Of a stretch of DNA of 64,000 nt, positions 33,572 through 42,787 are shown one piece after another. Source of the DNA: an uncultured Gemmiger sp. GTDB lineage: Bacteria > Bacillota > Clostridia > Oscillospirales > Ruminococcaceae. Within the stretch, counting starts at the first letter, position 1; each line of letters opens with the position of its first letter. Where the stretch lies: assembly GCF_934561205.1 (NCBI RefSeq), contig NZ_CAKTFU010000005.1, positions 62,001 to 126,000 of the forward strand. The letters are read 5' to 3'. The notes below the pieces were generated by a model, which was given only the letters and a program-made list of their open reading frames with translations, was not told where the DNA came from and did not search any database. A program made the position numbers and the translations under genes.

Positions 33572-33887
33572 GGGTGAACTCCTGCATTTTGTGCATATTT
33601 TGTGTTTTTATTGTACAAAGTGCGCGCGGAAACGTCCACCACGTTTGCTTTACATCAGCGCAACAAGTGTTTACATGGCAGCCCTGCCATGCATCGACAG
33701 CAACAATCCTGAAAAAAGTTGCCGGAAACCACACAGACAACACCACATGAGAAAATTGATGCTGTCATCACTCCGTGTTTCGCTAAATTTGTCTTTAGCG
33801 AAATGCGTTTCTTTGCTGTATGGAAATATCGCTGCCTCTTGCCTAAATGCCTAATGCACAACCCACTTACGCCATACGGCAAAAGCC
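33572..33887. other. Gene-poor intergenic region with two hairpins
   Basis: I find no credible gene in these 316 bases. Two perfect inverted repeats are present: CATGGCAG-CC-CTGCCATG (33674-33691) and TTTCGCTAAA-TTTGTC-TTTAGCGAAA (33778-33803). The second lies 3' of the dehydrogenase gene on the minus strand and could be its terminator or a regulator site; there is no strong T-run. The promoter of the XRE gene must also lie here. Confidence 0.5.
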
Positions 33888-34922
33888 TCAGCACTCCACG
33901 GCTACCTTAATAACGCCGTCACGCTTGTTTTCAAACAGTTCGTAGCCCTCTGCAATGCGGCTAAGCGGATAGGTATGCGTAATCAACGGTTCGGTATTGA
34001 GCTTGCCTTCGGCAATCAGGCGCAGCGTTTCCTCACAGTTGCAGCCGTCCACGCCGCCGGTCTTAAAGGTCAGATTCTTGCCGTACATATCGGGCAGCGG
34101 CAAGATCTGCGGTGCATCGTACAAAGCAACCACTGTAACAATGGCATTGGGGCGGGCACACTGCCACGCCAAGCGGAAGGTTGACGCCGCACCGGCAACC
34201 TCCAGCACAACATCGGCACCGCCATGCTCGCTCTTTTCTTTGACAAATTCTTCACATTGTTCAGGGCTGACCGTGAGCACCTCAGGATAATGCTCGCGGA
34301 CAAACTGCAGGCGGCCTTCGTCTTTTTCACAAACAATTATGCGTTTTGGGGTGTGCAGCATGACGCAAAGCAACGTGCAGATGCCGGTCGGCCCCGCGCC
34401 GATGATAAGAACGGTGTCATCCTCGGTAATTTCGGAGATGCGCGCCGCCCAGTACCCGGTGGCCAGTACGTCCCCTACCAGCAAGGCCTGGCGGTCGGTG
34501 ACGTTGTCGGGAATTTTATTCAGGCTGGTGTCGGCAAACGGAACGCGTACATACTCCGCCTGGCCGCCGTCGATGCGGCAGCCGAGCGCCCATCCGCCGT
34601 TTTTGTCGGTGCAGTTGTTCACAAAGCCTTTTTTGCAGAAAAAGCATTCCCCGCAATAGGTTTCAACGTTCACGGTCACACGGTCGCCGGGCTTGACATG
34701 GGTCACGCCACTGCCTACGGATTCCACCACGCCGACCATCTCATGGCCAACGGTGATGCCCGGCACAGCGCGCGGTACACTGCCGTGTTTAATGTGCAGA
34801 TCGCTGGAACAAATGCTGGCAAGTGTCACCTTGACAATGGCGTCCCTCTCGTGCTGAATCACAGGTTTGGGCTTTTGCATCAGTTCAAATTTGCCTTGGG
34901 CGACATAGGTGTAGGTCTGCAT
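33888..34922 (-). CDS. Zinc-dependent medium-chain alcohol/polyol dehydrogenase
   Basis: A 344-residue NAD(P)-dependent dehydrogenase. Catalytic zinc ligands are C38 and H60-E61 (GHEMVGVVESVG). The structural zinc site is C90-x2-C93-x2-C96-x7-C104, and the Rossmann motif is GAGPTG. The sequence resembles threonine, sorbitol or butanediol dehydrogenases, so the exact alcohol is undecided. ATG 34922 follows GGAG. It is monocistronic, transcribed from a near-consensus promoter at 35015-35043. Confidence 0.9.
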   Translation of the reverse strand: MQTYTYVAQGKFELMQKPKPVIQHERDAIVKVTLASICSSDLHIKHGSVPRAVPGITVGHEMVGVVESVGSGVTHVKPGDRVTVNVETYCGECFFCKKGFVNNCTDKNGGWALGCRIDGGQAEYVRVPFADTSLNKIPDNVTDRQALLVGDVLATGYWAARISEITEDDTVLIIGAGPTGICTLLCVMLHTPKRIIVCEKDEGRLQFVREHYPEVLTVSPEQCEEFVKEKSEHGGADVVLEVAGAASTFRLAWQCARPNAIVTVVALYDAPQILPLPDMYGKNLTFKTGGVDGCNCEETLRLIAEGKLNTEPLITHTYPLSRIAEGYELFENKRDGVIKVAVEC

Positions 34923-35014
34923 GGCTTCTCCGTCACTTTCTTGTTTTTTACTATGTATCGTCAAATTTTACAGAATATGCCGCAAACATGCGGTAATTCC
35001 TGTACATATAAAAT

Positions 35015-35043
35015 ATTGTACGTCTTTGCCATTATAAAATCAA
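35015..35043 (-). promoter_or_regulatory. Promoter of the zinc dehydrogenase gene
   Basis: Minus strand TTGATT (35043-35038), 17 bases, TACAAT (35020-35015). A small inverted repeat, CCGC-AAACAT-GCGG (34980-34993), lies in the leader. Confidence 0.8.
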
Positions 35044-35087
35044 GTATTGGGATGCACAGACATTTTTTCGATTTTTGACAGTATAGC

Positions 35088-35124
35088 AAAAATTCCCGGA
35101 CGGTTGTCTAAAACCGTCCGGGAA
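35088..35124 (-). terminator. Terminator of the GH88-DUF2264-GUS-lacZ operon
   Basis: A 13-bp stem, TTCCCGGACGGTT (35093-35105) with its complement at 35112-35124, followed on the minus strand by TTTTTGC. Confidence 0.9.
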
Positions 35125-35135
35125 TACGCTATTGG

Positions 35136-37898
35136 TTATAACAAAATGCGGAAGCTGACGCTGTGATCCTGTTCGCCGCTTAGGCGGTAAGGCTCCTCCA
35201 CGTCGGTACCCCAGCTGTCAATACCGCCGACGCCGCGTGCAGCACCCAGCACGGTAACGCAGGTGCGCCCCGTTTCGGGCAGCTCACAGGGATGCTGCGC
35301 GGCCTCGATTTGCTGCGCCGTGTTGGGCAGCGCGCTGAAGGCGAACGTCTCCCCTGTCGATTCCAGCGTCAGGGTCTTGCCGTCAGCCAACTGCAGGTTT
35401 ACCTGTTGGGTATCCATGTGCAAACCGCAATCCTGCGGCACCAGTGCCGGTTCAATGTGCGGGGTCTCCTCGTGGCAGCCGAACACGCCGCCCTTGCAGC
35501 GGTCGGGATAGGTCTCGCCCGAAAGCCCCGTCCAGCGGGTGCGCACAATGGGTGCAGCGGTTTCAAACTTGATGCCGAAGCAGGGCAGCTCGGGTGCGCC
35601 GGGTACGCCGTGGTAAACGGCATCCAGCCGCAGTGCGCCCTGTGCTTCGACCGTATAGGTCATCTCGACCAACGCGCCCTGTACGCCGGGCACACCGAAA
35701 CGGTACTGCACCCGCACACACTGCGCGGATTTTTCCTGCACGGTAAAGCCCATTCTCTGCACAAAGACGTCGGCGCCCATCCAGACAGCGGCGCGCTGCG
35801 GGAAGCTGCAGCCGCGGTCATTGTCGGTGGAGGCTCGCCAGAAGGCCGGGCGCGGGGCGCGCCACAACCACTCGGTGCCGTTTTTGCGCAGCGAAATGGG
35901 CCCCTGCTCCGCAATGGAGAACAAAATCTCAAAATCTCTGCCCTTTACGCCCAGGTTGCCGTCGCCCTCGGTGACGGTCAGGGGATGAGTCGGGCGTTTT
36001 TGCCATGCGGCGGCCAGTGCGGCGGCACTGCGCTCGGCTGCCAGCTTGTTGCGCGCATCGTGCACAGCGCGGCGTTCGGGGGTGTCGTACCAGTAGCGCA
36101 CCTCCTGCATGGCGGGCTTTTCGGTGCCGTCGGCGTAGACGATGCCGTTGCCGCTGAAGTTATAATCTGTCGTTCTTTCGTTGAAATCTCCGCCGTAGCC
36201 CAGAACGCGGCGCCCTTTTGCGTCGGTGTGCCACAGCGCCTGATCCATGTAGTCCCAGATAAAGCCGCCCTGATAGGTTTCGTATTTGTCCAGCAGCTTG
36301 ATGTAGCTTTGCATCCCACCCAAGGAGTTGCCCATATCGTGCATATACTCGCACAGGATGAACGGCTTTTGCGGGTCGTTGTCCAGATAGGCGGCAATGT
36401 CGGCGGGTTTGGCGTACATGCGGCTTTCCATGTCGCTGATATCGTCAAACGCGCGGCAGTGGAACACGCCCTCGTAATGCACAAGGCGTCCGGGGTCGTT
36501 GTCGCGGAAAAACTGCGCCATAGCGCGGATATCCTCGCCCGCGTAGCTCTCGTTGCCGCAGGACCAGATCAGAACGGCGGCGTGGTTTTTGTCGCGCTCA
36601 AACATATTGCGCGCGCGGTCCACCACGCAGTCGCGCCATTCGGGCAGGCTGCCGGGTACATTCCAGCTCGGCTCCACGGCACCCAGCTTCTGCCAGCTGC
36701 CGTGACTTTCGAGGTTGGTTTCGTCTATCATGTAGATGCCGTTTTTATCGCACAGGTCATACCACAGGCTTTGGTTGGGGTAGTGGCAGGTGCGCACGGC
36801 ATTGATATTGTTGCGCTTAAATACGGCCATGGCGGCATGCATATCGTTTTCGTCGATGGCACGGCCATTTTCTGCATTCCACTCGTGGCGGTTGACGCCG
36901 TTGAAAATGATGCGGCTGCCGTTCAGGCACATGACACCGTTCTTCATCTCAAAACGGCGGAAACCGATATCGTAGGGCACGATCTCCTGCAAAACGCCGT
37001 CCGCGTCGTACAGGGTCAGCACAGCGTGATAAAGCGTCGGTGTTTCATGGCTCCACGGGTGGATGGCGCCCAGCTCGATGGTGCTGCCGTCAATATCCTC
37101 ATCAAACAGAGCGAACTCCTCGCTGTCGGTCAGGCGCAGGTGTACCCGCGCGCCACCGACCTCGCCGTCCAGCTTGATGACGGGGGTCAGCAGGCCGGTG
37201 GTATTGCCCTCGGCCAACTCGGCCTTGAGCCAGATGTCGTTGATGTGTACTTTGGGCTTGGCGTACAGGTAAACCGAACGGAACAGCCCCGAAAAACGGA
37301 AAAAGTCCTGATCCTCCAGCCAGGAGGCACTGCTGTGCTTGTACACCTCAGCGCACAGGCGGTTGCCGGTTTCCTTTATATAAGGGGTCAGATCAAACTC
37401 CGACGGCGTAAAGCTGTCCTCGGCATAGCCGACAAAATGGCCGTTGCACCAGACAAACAGAGCCTGCTCGGCACCCTGAAAGCTCACGCAGACGCGCTGC
37501 CCGCGCAGCCCCTCGTCCAGGTCAAACTCCCGCACATAGCTGCCGACGGGGGTATTGTCCCAGTCGATCTGCGGCGGGCGCAGATAACTGCGGCCGTCCC
37601 ACGGGTAGAGGGTGTTGGTGTACTGGATCTGCCCGTAACCCTGCAGCTCGATATGCCCCGGCACACGGATAGTGCCAAAGCCCGAAAGATCGGCGTCCTC
37701 ACGGTAAAAATCCGCAGGGCGGGCAGCCGGGCAGGCACTGTACGCAAAGCGCCATGCACCGTCCAGGCTTTGACGCAGCGAGCTGTCTCCCTGCCGGATC
37801 TCTGCCTCATCGCGGTAGCAAATGTGGTCCGAATGTGCATCCAGTCGGTTGACGGCAAAGACGGTCGGGTCGGTCAGCCAGTTCATATCCGGAGTCAT
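35136..37898 (-). CDS. lacZ: LacZ-type beta-galactosidase (GH2)
   Basis: A 920-residue enzyme with the five-domain LacZ plan: sugar-binding domain, two Ig-like domains, TIM barrel and the C-terminal Bgal_small domain (WRASTDNDRG variant near residue 700). The acid/base Glu is in IWSCGNES and the nucleophile Glu in ILCEYMHDMGNS; GVNRHEW is conserved. There is no signal peptide. ATG 37898 has GAGG about 10 bases upstream. It is the last gene of an operon with GH88, DUF2264 and glucuronidase genes, so it probably removes galactose from a mixed galactose/uronic-acid oligosaccharide in the cytoplasm. Confidence 0.93.
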   Translation of the reverse strand: MTPDMNWLTDPTVFAVNRLDAHSDHICYRDEAEIRQGDSSLRQSLDGAWRFAYSACPAARPADFYREDADLSGFGTIRVPGHIELQGYGQIQYTNTLYPWDGRSYLRPPQIDWDNTPVGSYVREFDLDEGLRGQRVCVSFQGAEQALFVWCNGHFVGYAEDSFTPSEFDLTPYIKETGNRLCAEVYKHSSASWLEDQDFFRFSGLFRSVYLYAKPKVHINDIWLKAELAEGNTTGLLTPVIKLDGEVGGARVHLRLTDSEEFALFDEDIDGSTIELGAIHPWSHETPTLYHAVLTLYDADGVLQEIVPYDIGFRRFEMKNGVMCLNGSRIIFNGVNRHEWNAENGRAIDENDMHAAMAVFKRNNINAVRTCHYPNQSLWYDLCDKNGIYMIDETNLESHGSWQKLGAVEPSWNVPGSLPEWRDCVVDRARNMFERDKNHAAVLIWSCGNESYAGEDIRAMAQFFRDNDPGRLVHYEGVFHCRAFDDISDMESRMYAKPADIAAYLDNDPQKPFILCEYMHDMGNSLGGMQSYIKLLDKYETYQGGFIWDYMDQALWHTDAKGRRVLGYGGDFNERTTDYNFSGNGIVYADGTEKPAMQEVRYWYDTPERRAVHDARNKLAAERSAAALAAAWQKRPTHPLTVTEGDGNLGVKGRDFEILFSIAEQGPISLRKNGTEWLWRAPRPAFWRASTDNDRGCSFPQRAAVWMGADVFVQRMGFTVQEKSAQCVRVQYRFGVPGVQGALVEMTYTVEAQGALRLDAVYHGVPGAPELPCFGIKFETAAPIVRTRWTGLSGETYPDRCKGGVFGCHEETPHIEPALVPQDCGLHMDTQQVNLQLADGKTLTLESTGETFAFSALPNTAQQIEAAQHPCELPETGRTCVTVLGAARGVGGIDSWGTDVEEPYRLSGEQDHSVSFRILL

Positions 37899-37917
37899 AG
37901 TTCTGATACCTCACTTT

Positions 37918-39663
37918 TCAGTCGTTGGGTTGCTTTTCCGCCCAGCGCTGCTTAAAGTAGTGCGCGGCCAGCTTGGGGGTGCGCTCCCGCGTGAACAGAC
38001 CCTTGCGGTTGCAGCTGCCCACGCGCATGGGGCCTTGCTGGGTCGAAAAATCGGCATAGTTCCAAGGCCATTCTCCCACAACAAAGGGGCAGTTGTCAAG
38101 GCAGGCGTTGATGGTTTTGTAGTATTCGACCTGAAATTCCTCGGTAAACATCTCGGGGGCGGTGCCGTGCAGCCCGGCCACGGTGTCGGCGCCGTACTCG
38201 GACAAAATCAGGGGCTTGTCGATGGTTTTCCAGAAGTCCAGTTCCTGTGCAAAGGCGTAGGCGGCGTTTTGCAGATCGCCGCTCAAATTGTACCAGCCGT
38301 AGTAGCGGTTGATGCACACCACGTCCATGGTGCGGGTGGTGATATCCTTGGTGTAGTCGTTCTGGCAGCAGACCATCGTGACGGGGCGGTTCTGCGGGTC
38401 TTGCGCGTGGGCCTGCTCGTACAGCGGGCGCCAGTAGTCGCGGGCAGTTTCGGGGAAATGCTCGGTGTCCGGCTCGTTGCCAAGGCTCCACAGGGCAATG
38501 CAGGGGTGGTTTTTGTCGCGGTCGATCATGGCTTTCAGCACGGCGCTGTGGTAGTTTTTCAGCGGGAAGGTCTTGTACGGGTCGCACGCCGCGCCCGCGC
38601 CGATGCCCACGGCGGGGGTTTCGTCAATGACGACAATGCCCAATCGGTCACACAGGTCGTAGACCTCCTCGGCGTAGGGGTAGTGGCTCATGCGCAGGCA
38701 GTTGGCGTTGAGCCACTCGTACAATTTCAGGTCGGTCACAGTCACACACGCATCGTAGCCGCGCCCGCGGAACGCCGAATCCTCGTGCTTGCAGGGGCCT
38801 TTGAAATAGAACGGCACGCCGTTGATAAGGAACTTGTGCCCGCGCACCTCCACGCTGCGGAAACCGAACTTCTGGCGGTACTCGTCCGTGCCGAACCGCA
38901 CCAGCGCCGTGTACAGGTAGGGCGTACCGGGGCGGGGCTGCCACAGGTGTGTGTTTTCTACATGCAGGGTGCCCTCTGCGCCGTCAGCCTCGGCCACAGC
39001 GCGGCCATCCGCATCCAGAACCGTCAGATGTACGCTTTCCTCCCCTTCCGTGGCCACGCTGTAACGCAGCGTACCGTCGGCCTCGGCCACCAGCGTGATG
39101 TCGCGGATGTAGGCGGCAGGGGTGGTGTACAGGCGCACGGGGCGGGTGATGCCCGCGTAGTTGAAAAAGTCGAAGTTGGGCAGGTTGACGCCCTGCGCCT
39201 GCTGGCGCGCCTTGCCGGCCTCCACGGCGGGAATCCCCGCGTTGTCGGAGCCGAAGAAGGCGGTGCCGCCCTCGTTGCCGACGGGCAGTGTGCTGTGTCC
39301 GATGCGGTTGTCCACCTCGACCTCCAGCGACACAGTGTCGCCGGGGTTGGCCAGCGCCGTGATGTCAACCTCAAAGGGCAGAAATCCGCCGCGGTGGGTC
39401 ACGATCTCCTGCCCGTTCAGCCGCACGGCGGCGTTGTGGGTCACGGCGTCAAAGCGCAGCACACGGCGCGCACCCTCCGGCACGGTAAACTCGGTGCGGT
39501 AGTACGCCATACCGTAGTGGCGGCGGAACTCCGGGTCGGGGCTTTGGTCGTTGTAGGACGCAGGCACCGCGATGGGCTGCCACGGCTCATTGGCGTTGAA
39601 ACGGAAATCCCACACGCCGGACAAATCGCGGACGCTGCGGGCAGCATTGGTTTGCGGATACAT
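37918..39663 (-). CDS. Beta-glucuronidase (GH2), second copy
   Basis: A 581-residue GH2 enzyme with E397 (acid/base, SLGNEPDT), E489 (nucleophile, LSEYGAD) and the glucuronate-binding N552-x-K554 in CNRKG. It is clearly a glucuronidase but distinct in sequence from the one at 26151 (different loop before the acid/base, shorter N-terminus). ATG 39663 follows GAGAGGTAA. It lies between lacZ and DUF2264 genes in the uronide operon and probably trims terminal beta-glucuronic acid from imported oligosaccharides. Confidence 0.93.
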   Translation of the reverse strand: MYPQTNAARSVRDLSGVWDFRFNANEPWQPIAVPASYNDQSPDPEFRRHYGMAYYRTEFTVPEGARRVLRFDAVTHNAAVRLNGQEIVTHRGGFLPFEVDITALANPGDTVSLEVEVDNRIGHSTLPVGNEGGTAFFGSDNAGIPAVEAGKARQQAQGVNLPNFDFFNYAGITRPVRLYTTPAAYIRDITLVAEADGTLRYSVATEGEESVHLTVLDADGRAVAEADGAEGTLHVENTHLWQPRPGTPYLYTALVRFGTDEYRQKFGFRSVEVRGHKFLINGVPFYFKGPCKHEDSAFRGRGYDACVTVTDLKLYEWLNANCLRMSHYPYAEEVYDLCDRLGIVVIDETPAVGIGAGAACDPYKTFPLKNYHSAVLKAMIDRDKNHPCIALWSLGNEPDTEHFPETARDYWRPLYEQAHAQDPQNRPVTMVCCQNDYTKDITTRTMDVVCINRYYGWYNLSGDLQNAAYAFAQELDFWKTIDKPLILSEYGADTVAGLHGTAPEMFTEEFQVEYYKTINACLDNCPFVVGEWPWNYADFSTQQGPMRVGSCNRKGLFTRERTPKLAAHYFKQRWAEKQPND

Positions 39664-39697
39664 AAGAATTACCTCTCCTCTATTATGCGAATATGGA

Positions 39698-41410
39698 TTA
39701 CTTATACCAACTTTCCACTTGGGTGTTCAGCACGGCCATGCCGACAGGTATCTCATACCGAACAGCGGGTATGACGGTGTTGGGGTCGTACAGGTTCGTA
39801 TTGGGCGCTGCGTTGATGATGACCCCCTGCCCCGCCGTGCCCCGTACCACACAGCGCGCGGCGTCGTTGTGCGCCTCGGCCTGGTTGCCGTCCGCTGCGG
39901 CGGCAAAGCCGGCGGCGAATTTCGGAACGGCAAATCCGCAGTCGTAGGCAGTGCAGGCGATGCTGCTTTCCACTGTGTGGGTGCGGGTGTGCCCCCACGG
40001 CGTGGGAATCAGCTCGGTCGTGACCCGTATGCCGGGGAAGGGCCGCCACTCGCTCAGCAAACGGTCGCCCAGCAGCACAAATTTATCGCTGTGGCGACGA
40101 ACAAATGTCCAACCGTCAATCACAAAGGCCAGCATACTGTCAGGCGCGGTCTGTTCCAACTGGATATAACTGCGGCTGGCCGAAAACCCGAAGCGCGTGT
40201 TGTAGACGAACTTGCCGTATTTTTCGGCAAACTGGCCGTGGTCGCCTTTTTCGTAGCTGGCGGGCGAGTACGCATTCAGCTGGCCGTCGGGCAGACGCTG
40301 CAGCAGCAAATCGGCGCTGGACTGCGGGGTCACGCCGGGGCGCGTCAATTCCCTCGGCAAGGGCGCGGCCTCACACGACCAAAAGGGGTGGTCGTCGGGC
40401 AAGGCCAGCAGCAAAAAGACCTTCAATCCCCAATAGGGGCTGCCGGGGGCGTTGTACTGCTCGGCCATGTACATCTGCGGGTAGCCGTAGCCGATGGTCA
40501 ACACGCCGTCGCGGTCAAAGATGGGTCTTGCCAGCCACCATTGCAGGTTGCGCACGATGATGCCCTTCATCACAGGCAGGGGCAGCGGTTCCAGCCCCGC
40601 CCAAATGCAGGCGGCGTAAAACGCGCTTTGGCCGATGCGGTAGCCAAGGCTGCGTCCAAAGGGCAGCGCAGCGCCGTTTTCGTCAAACCATTGGGCAAAC
40701 TGACGGCCGAACAGCACCGCGCGCTCACGGTACAGCGCGGCGCGGGCGGGGTCGCGCTTGGCGGCAAACACGCTGTACAGAACCGTGTAATATTGAATGG
40801 CCCATGGGTTGTAGTAGTCCTTTTGCGGCTTGATTTCCGCCGGCCCGTCAGAGTACCAGCCGTCCCCGACGTACCACTTGTCTACCTCGGCCATGTCGGC
40901 GGCCGCCAGTACCATATCGCAGGGTCTGCCGACGGAATCCAGTGCCAGATCGACCAGCACACGAAACAGCAGCCAGTTGCAGCCGGGCAACTCGTGGTGG
41001 TTGATGGTGTCCAGCCAGCGGGCAAGGTTTGTCTTTTGCGGCTCGGTCAGCGGGTGCCAGACATTTTCGGGCGTTTCCAGAATGGCACAGGCAATCGCCG
41101 CCATCTCGACAAACAGCTGGTCATAATCATGGGGGTCGCCCCAGTATTCGGGGCTTTGGGGGTCGCTGCCGTTGGCCAGTCCCCTTTGGTACAAGGATAA
41201 AAACTCCTCGGCCTTTCCGCCGCCTGCCCAAAGCGGTGCCAGCGCCCACAGCGGGCGGGAGAACGCCTCCATGCCGATGGTGCGCTCAGGGTAGGTGGCG
41301 CCGGTATCGCCCGGATGCACCAGTGCCCCGCCCGCAGAATACAGCGGCAGCAGCGGATTCAAAAAGCGACGTGCCAGCGATGTGAAATCAGATTTTGTAT
41401 GTAAGTTCAT
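39698..41410 (-). CDS. DUF2264-family protein
   Basis: A 570-residue cytoplasmic protein of the DUF2264 family: an N-terminal alpha/alpha-toroid-like half with WYVGDGWYSDGP and YYNPWAIQYYTVLYS segments, and a C-terminal beta half. Such proteins occur in uronic-acid polysaccharide loci, and their catalytic activity is not well established. ATG 41410 overlaps the stop of the GH88 gene (TGATG), so translation is coupled. By context it handles the same oligosaccharide as GH88, possibly as a hydrolase or lyase. Confidence 0.85.
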   Translation of the reverse strand: MNLHTKSDFTSLARRFLNPLLPLYSAGGALVHPGDTGATYPERTIGMEAFSRPLWALAPLWAGGGKAEEFLSLYQRGLANGSDPQSPEYWGDPHDYDQLFVEMAAIACAILETPENVWHPLTEPQKTNLARWLDTINHHELPGCNWLLFRVLVDLALDSVGRPCDMVLAAADMAEVDKWYVGDGWYSDGPAEIKPQKDYYNPWAIQYYTVLYSVFAAKRDPARAALYRERAVLFGRQFAQWFDENGAALPFGRSLGYRIGQSAFYAACIWAGLEPLPLPVMKGIIVRNLQWWLARPIFDRDGVLTIGYGYPQMYMAEQYNAPGSPYWGLKVFLLLALPDDHPFWSCEAAPLPRELTRPGVTPQSSADLLLQRLPDGQLNAYSPASYEKGDHGQFAEKYGKFVYNTRFGFSASRSYIQLEQTAPDSMLAFVIDGWTFVRRHSDKFVLLGDRLLSEWRPFPGIRVTTELIPTPWGHTRTHTVESSIACTAYDCGFAVPKFAAGFAAAADGNQAEAHNDAARCVVRGTAGQGVIINAAPNTNLYDPNTVIPAVRYEIPVGMAVLNTQVESWYK

Positions 41411-42576
41411 CACCAATACAGCTCCCAATCTTTGGTCAGGCGGGTCAAGGCTTCCATATAGAAATAATCGCCCCAACTCACGCACTCGTCCACGCCCTCA
41501 GGCGTGCAGGTATTGTACGGGCTTTTTTTGCTGTATGTGCCGTGGCGCACAAGACCGATGCCCGGCTGCCACTGCCTGACGGCGTAATGCTCTGCCAGAC
41601 TGCCCAGCATCTGCGCCGCCAGCATAGTGTATTCGGCGGCGGTGTCATCGTCGGCATATTTGGCAGCCTCCAACAGACCGCACGCCACAATGGACGCCGA
41701 GGAGGAATCCCGCGGCTCGTCATCGCCGTCGGTAAAGGTCATATCCCAATAGGGCACCATATCGTCGGGCAGGCGGTCAAGGTAATAGGCCAGCACCTTG
41801 CGGAAGGCATCCAGATATTCGGGGCGCTTGGTGTAGCGGTAGCTGATGGCGGTGCCGTACACGCCCCACGCCTGCCCGCGCGCCCAGCAGCTGTCGTCCT
41901 TGTAGCCCTGGCAGGTCGCGCCGCGCACGGGGGCGCCTGTCACGGGGGCCATAAAAAAAGTGTGGTAGGTCGAGCCGTCGGGGCGGATGGAGTTGGCCAG
42001 GCAGGTCGCCACATGGCGGTGCGCAAGCTCGGCGTAGTGGGTGTCGCCCGTGGTTTCGGTTGCCCAGTACAGCAGCGGCACGTTCAGCAGACAATCAATA
42101 ATGTAGCGGTAGTTGTCCTTGGCGCCCAGCGGGCCCCAGGCCTGAAAGAACCCACCTTTTTCCTGAAACCGCGTGCAGAGCTGGTCGGCTGCCAAAAGCG
42201 CGGCGCGGCGTCCTTTTTCGCTGCCGGTCAGCTTGTAGGCCGCCACGCAGGACGGGCTGTACAGAAAACCCATGTCGTGGTGGTCCACCTCGATCTTGTT
42301 TTCAATGCGGTGCAAAAAGCTGTCCACCAGTGTCAGGGCGGTATTTTTGAACGCTTCGTCGCCGGTGCGCTCATAGCTCAGCCAGACCTCACCCGGCCAG
42401 AACCCGCAGGTCCACTGGTTGTTTTCGCAAGGCGGGTAGATATCGTGAACACTGGAATGATTCTGGCAGTTGTCGGTAAACAGCGGCAGATTTTGCTGCA
42501 CCAGCCCCACGGCGGTATTCAGCGCCGCCGCGGCCTTGTCCTTGGTCAGAACGGGGGATTTGAATTGTTTTAACAT
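41410..42576 (-). CDS. GH88 unsaturated glucuronyl hydrolase
   Basis: A 388-residue alpha6/alpha6-barrel enzyme that removes the 4,5-unsaturated uronic acid left by polysaccharide lyases. Hallmarks: NNQWTCGFWPGEVWL, catalytic D101 in HHDMGFLY, D161 in IIDCLLNVPLLYWA, and SCWARGQAW. There is no signal peptide. ATG 42576 follows GAGGT. GH88 is favoured over GH105 by these motifs. It heads the four-gene hydrolase operon and implies that lyase products reach the cytoplasm. A repeat element with a hairpin lies just upstream (42602-42654). Confidence 0.93.
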   Translation of the reverse strand: MLKQFKSPVLTKDKAAAALNTAVGLVQQNLPLFTDNCQNHSSVHDIYPPCENNQWTCGFWPGEVWLSYERTGDEAFKNTALTLVDSFLHRIENKIEVDHHDMGFLYSPSCVAAYKLTGSEKGRRAALLAADQLCTRFQEKGGFFQAWGPLGAKDNYRYIIDCLLNVPLLYWATETTGDTHYAELAHRHVATCLANSIRPDGSTYHTFFMAPVTGAPVRGATCQGYKDDSCWARGQAWGVYGTAISYRYTKRPEYLDAFRKVLAYYLDRLPDDMVPYWDMTFTDGDDEPRDSSSASIVACGLLEAAKYADDDTAAEYTMLAAQMLGSLAEHYAVRQWQPGIGLVRHGTYSKKSPYNTCTPEGVDECVSWGDYFYMEALTRLTKDWELYW

Positions 42577-42601
42577 AAGAAACCTCGTTGTTCTCAGAGA
42601 A

Positions 42602-42654
42602 AAGATAAAAGATAACAGAAAATAAATAAGGGGGAGTTTTTGCCTTTGGCGAAA
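42602..42654 (-). repeat. Hairpin plus TTATCTTTTATCTT element, copy 1
   Basis: Read on the minus strand: GTTTTCGCC, AAA, GGCAAAAAC hairpin, then a CTTATTTATT spacer, then TTATCTTTTATCTT (42615-42602), directly upstream of the GH88 gene. A near-identical arrangement on the plus strand occurs at 48252-48298 before another gene of this locus. A third TTATCTTTTATCTT, inverted, is at 42720-42733. Confidence 0.7.
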
Positions 42655-42736
42655 ACAAAGGCGAGGGATTGCGGTCTTGTTTTTTGTGTGGAGCGCAGCG
42701 GAACGCGCCACCATAATTTTTATCTTTTATCTTAAA

Positions 42737-42772
42737 AAACGGGGCGCAGGGCTTACCGCCTGCGCCCCGTTT
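42737..42772 (-). terminator. Terminator between the sugar ABC operon and GH88
   Basis: AAACGGGGCGCAGG (42737-42750) pairs with its complement at 42759-42772. On the minus strand a T-run (GTTTTTTAAG) follows. Confidence 0.85.
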
Positions 42773-42787
42773 CCATGGGTAATGCTA

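Noticed and set aside
33402..33854. A 150-codon plus-strand frame over the start of the XRE gene and the intergenic region
   Set aside because: Cys/Ser/Arg-rich composition, no Shine-Dalgarno site, and it overlaps the HTH-coding region of a clear gene.
35292..37955. An 887-codon open frame opposite lacZ
   Set aside because: A product of high GC and codon bias on the coding strand. No domain is recognisable, and the minus strand encodes a complete LacZ with WRASTDNDRG and both catalytic Glu.
37918..39663. Beta-galactosidase call for the 581-residue GH2 protein
   Set aside because: The N552-x-K554 motif and overall match to UidA favour glucuronidase.
37822..39774. A 650-codon open frame opposite the second glucuronidase gene
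   Set aside because: Same reasoning: the minus-strand product has E397, E489 and N-x-K in a full GH2 fold.
42602..42733. Insertion sequence or transposon ends, because of the 14-bp inverted repeat 104 bp apart
   Set aside because: No transposase and no target-site duplication are visible, and the interior is too short. A miniature non-coding element remains possible and is listed as a finding.
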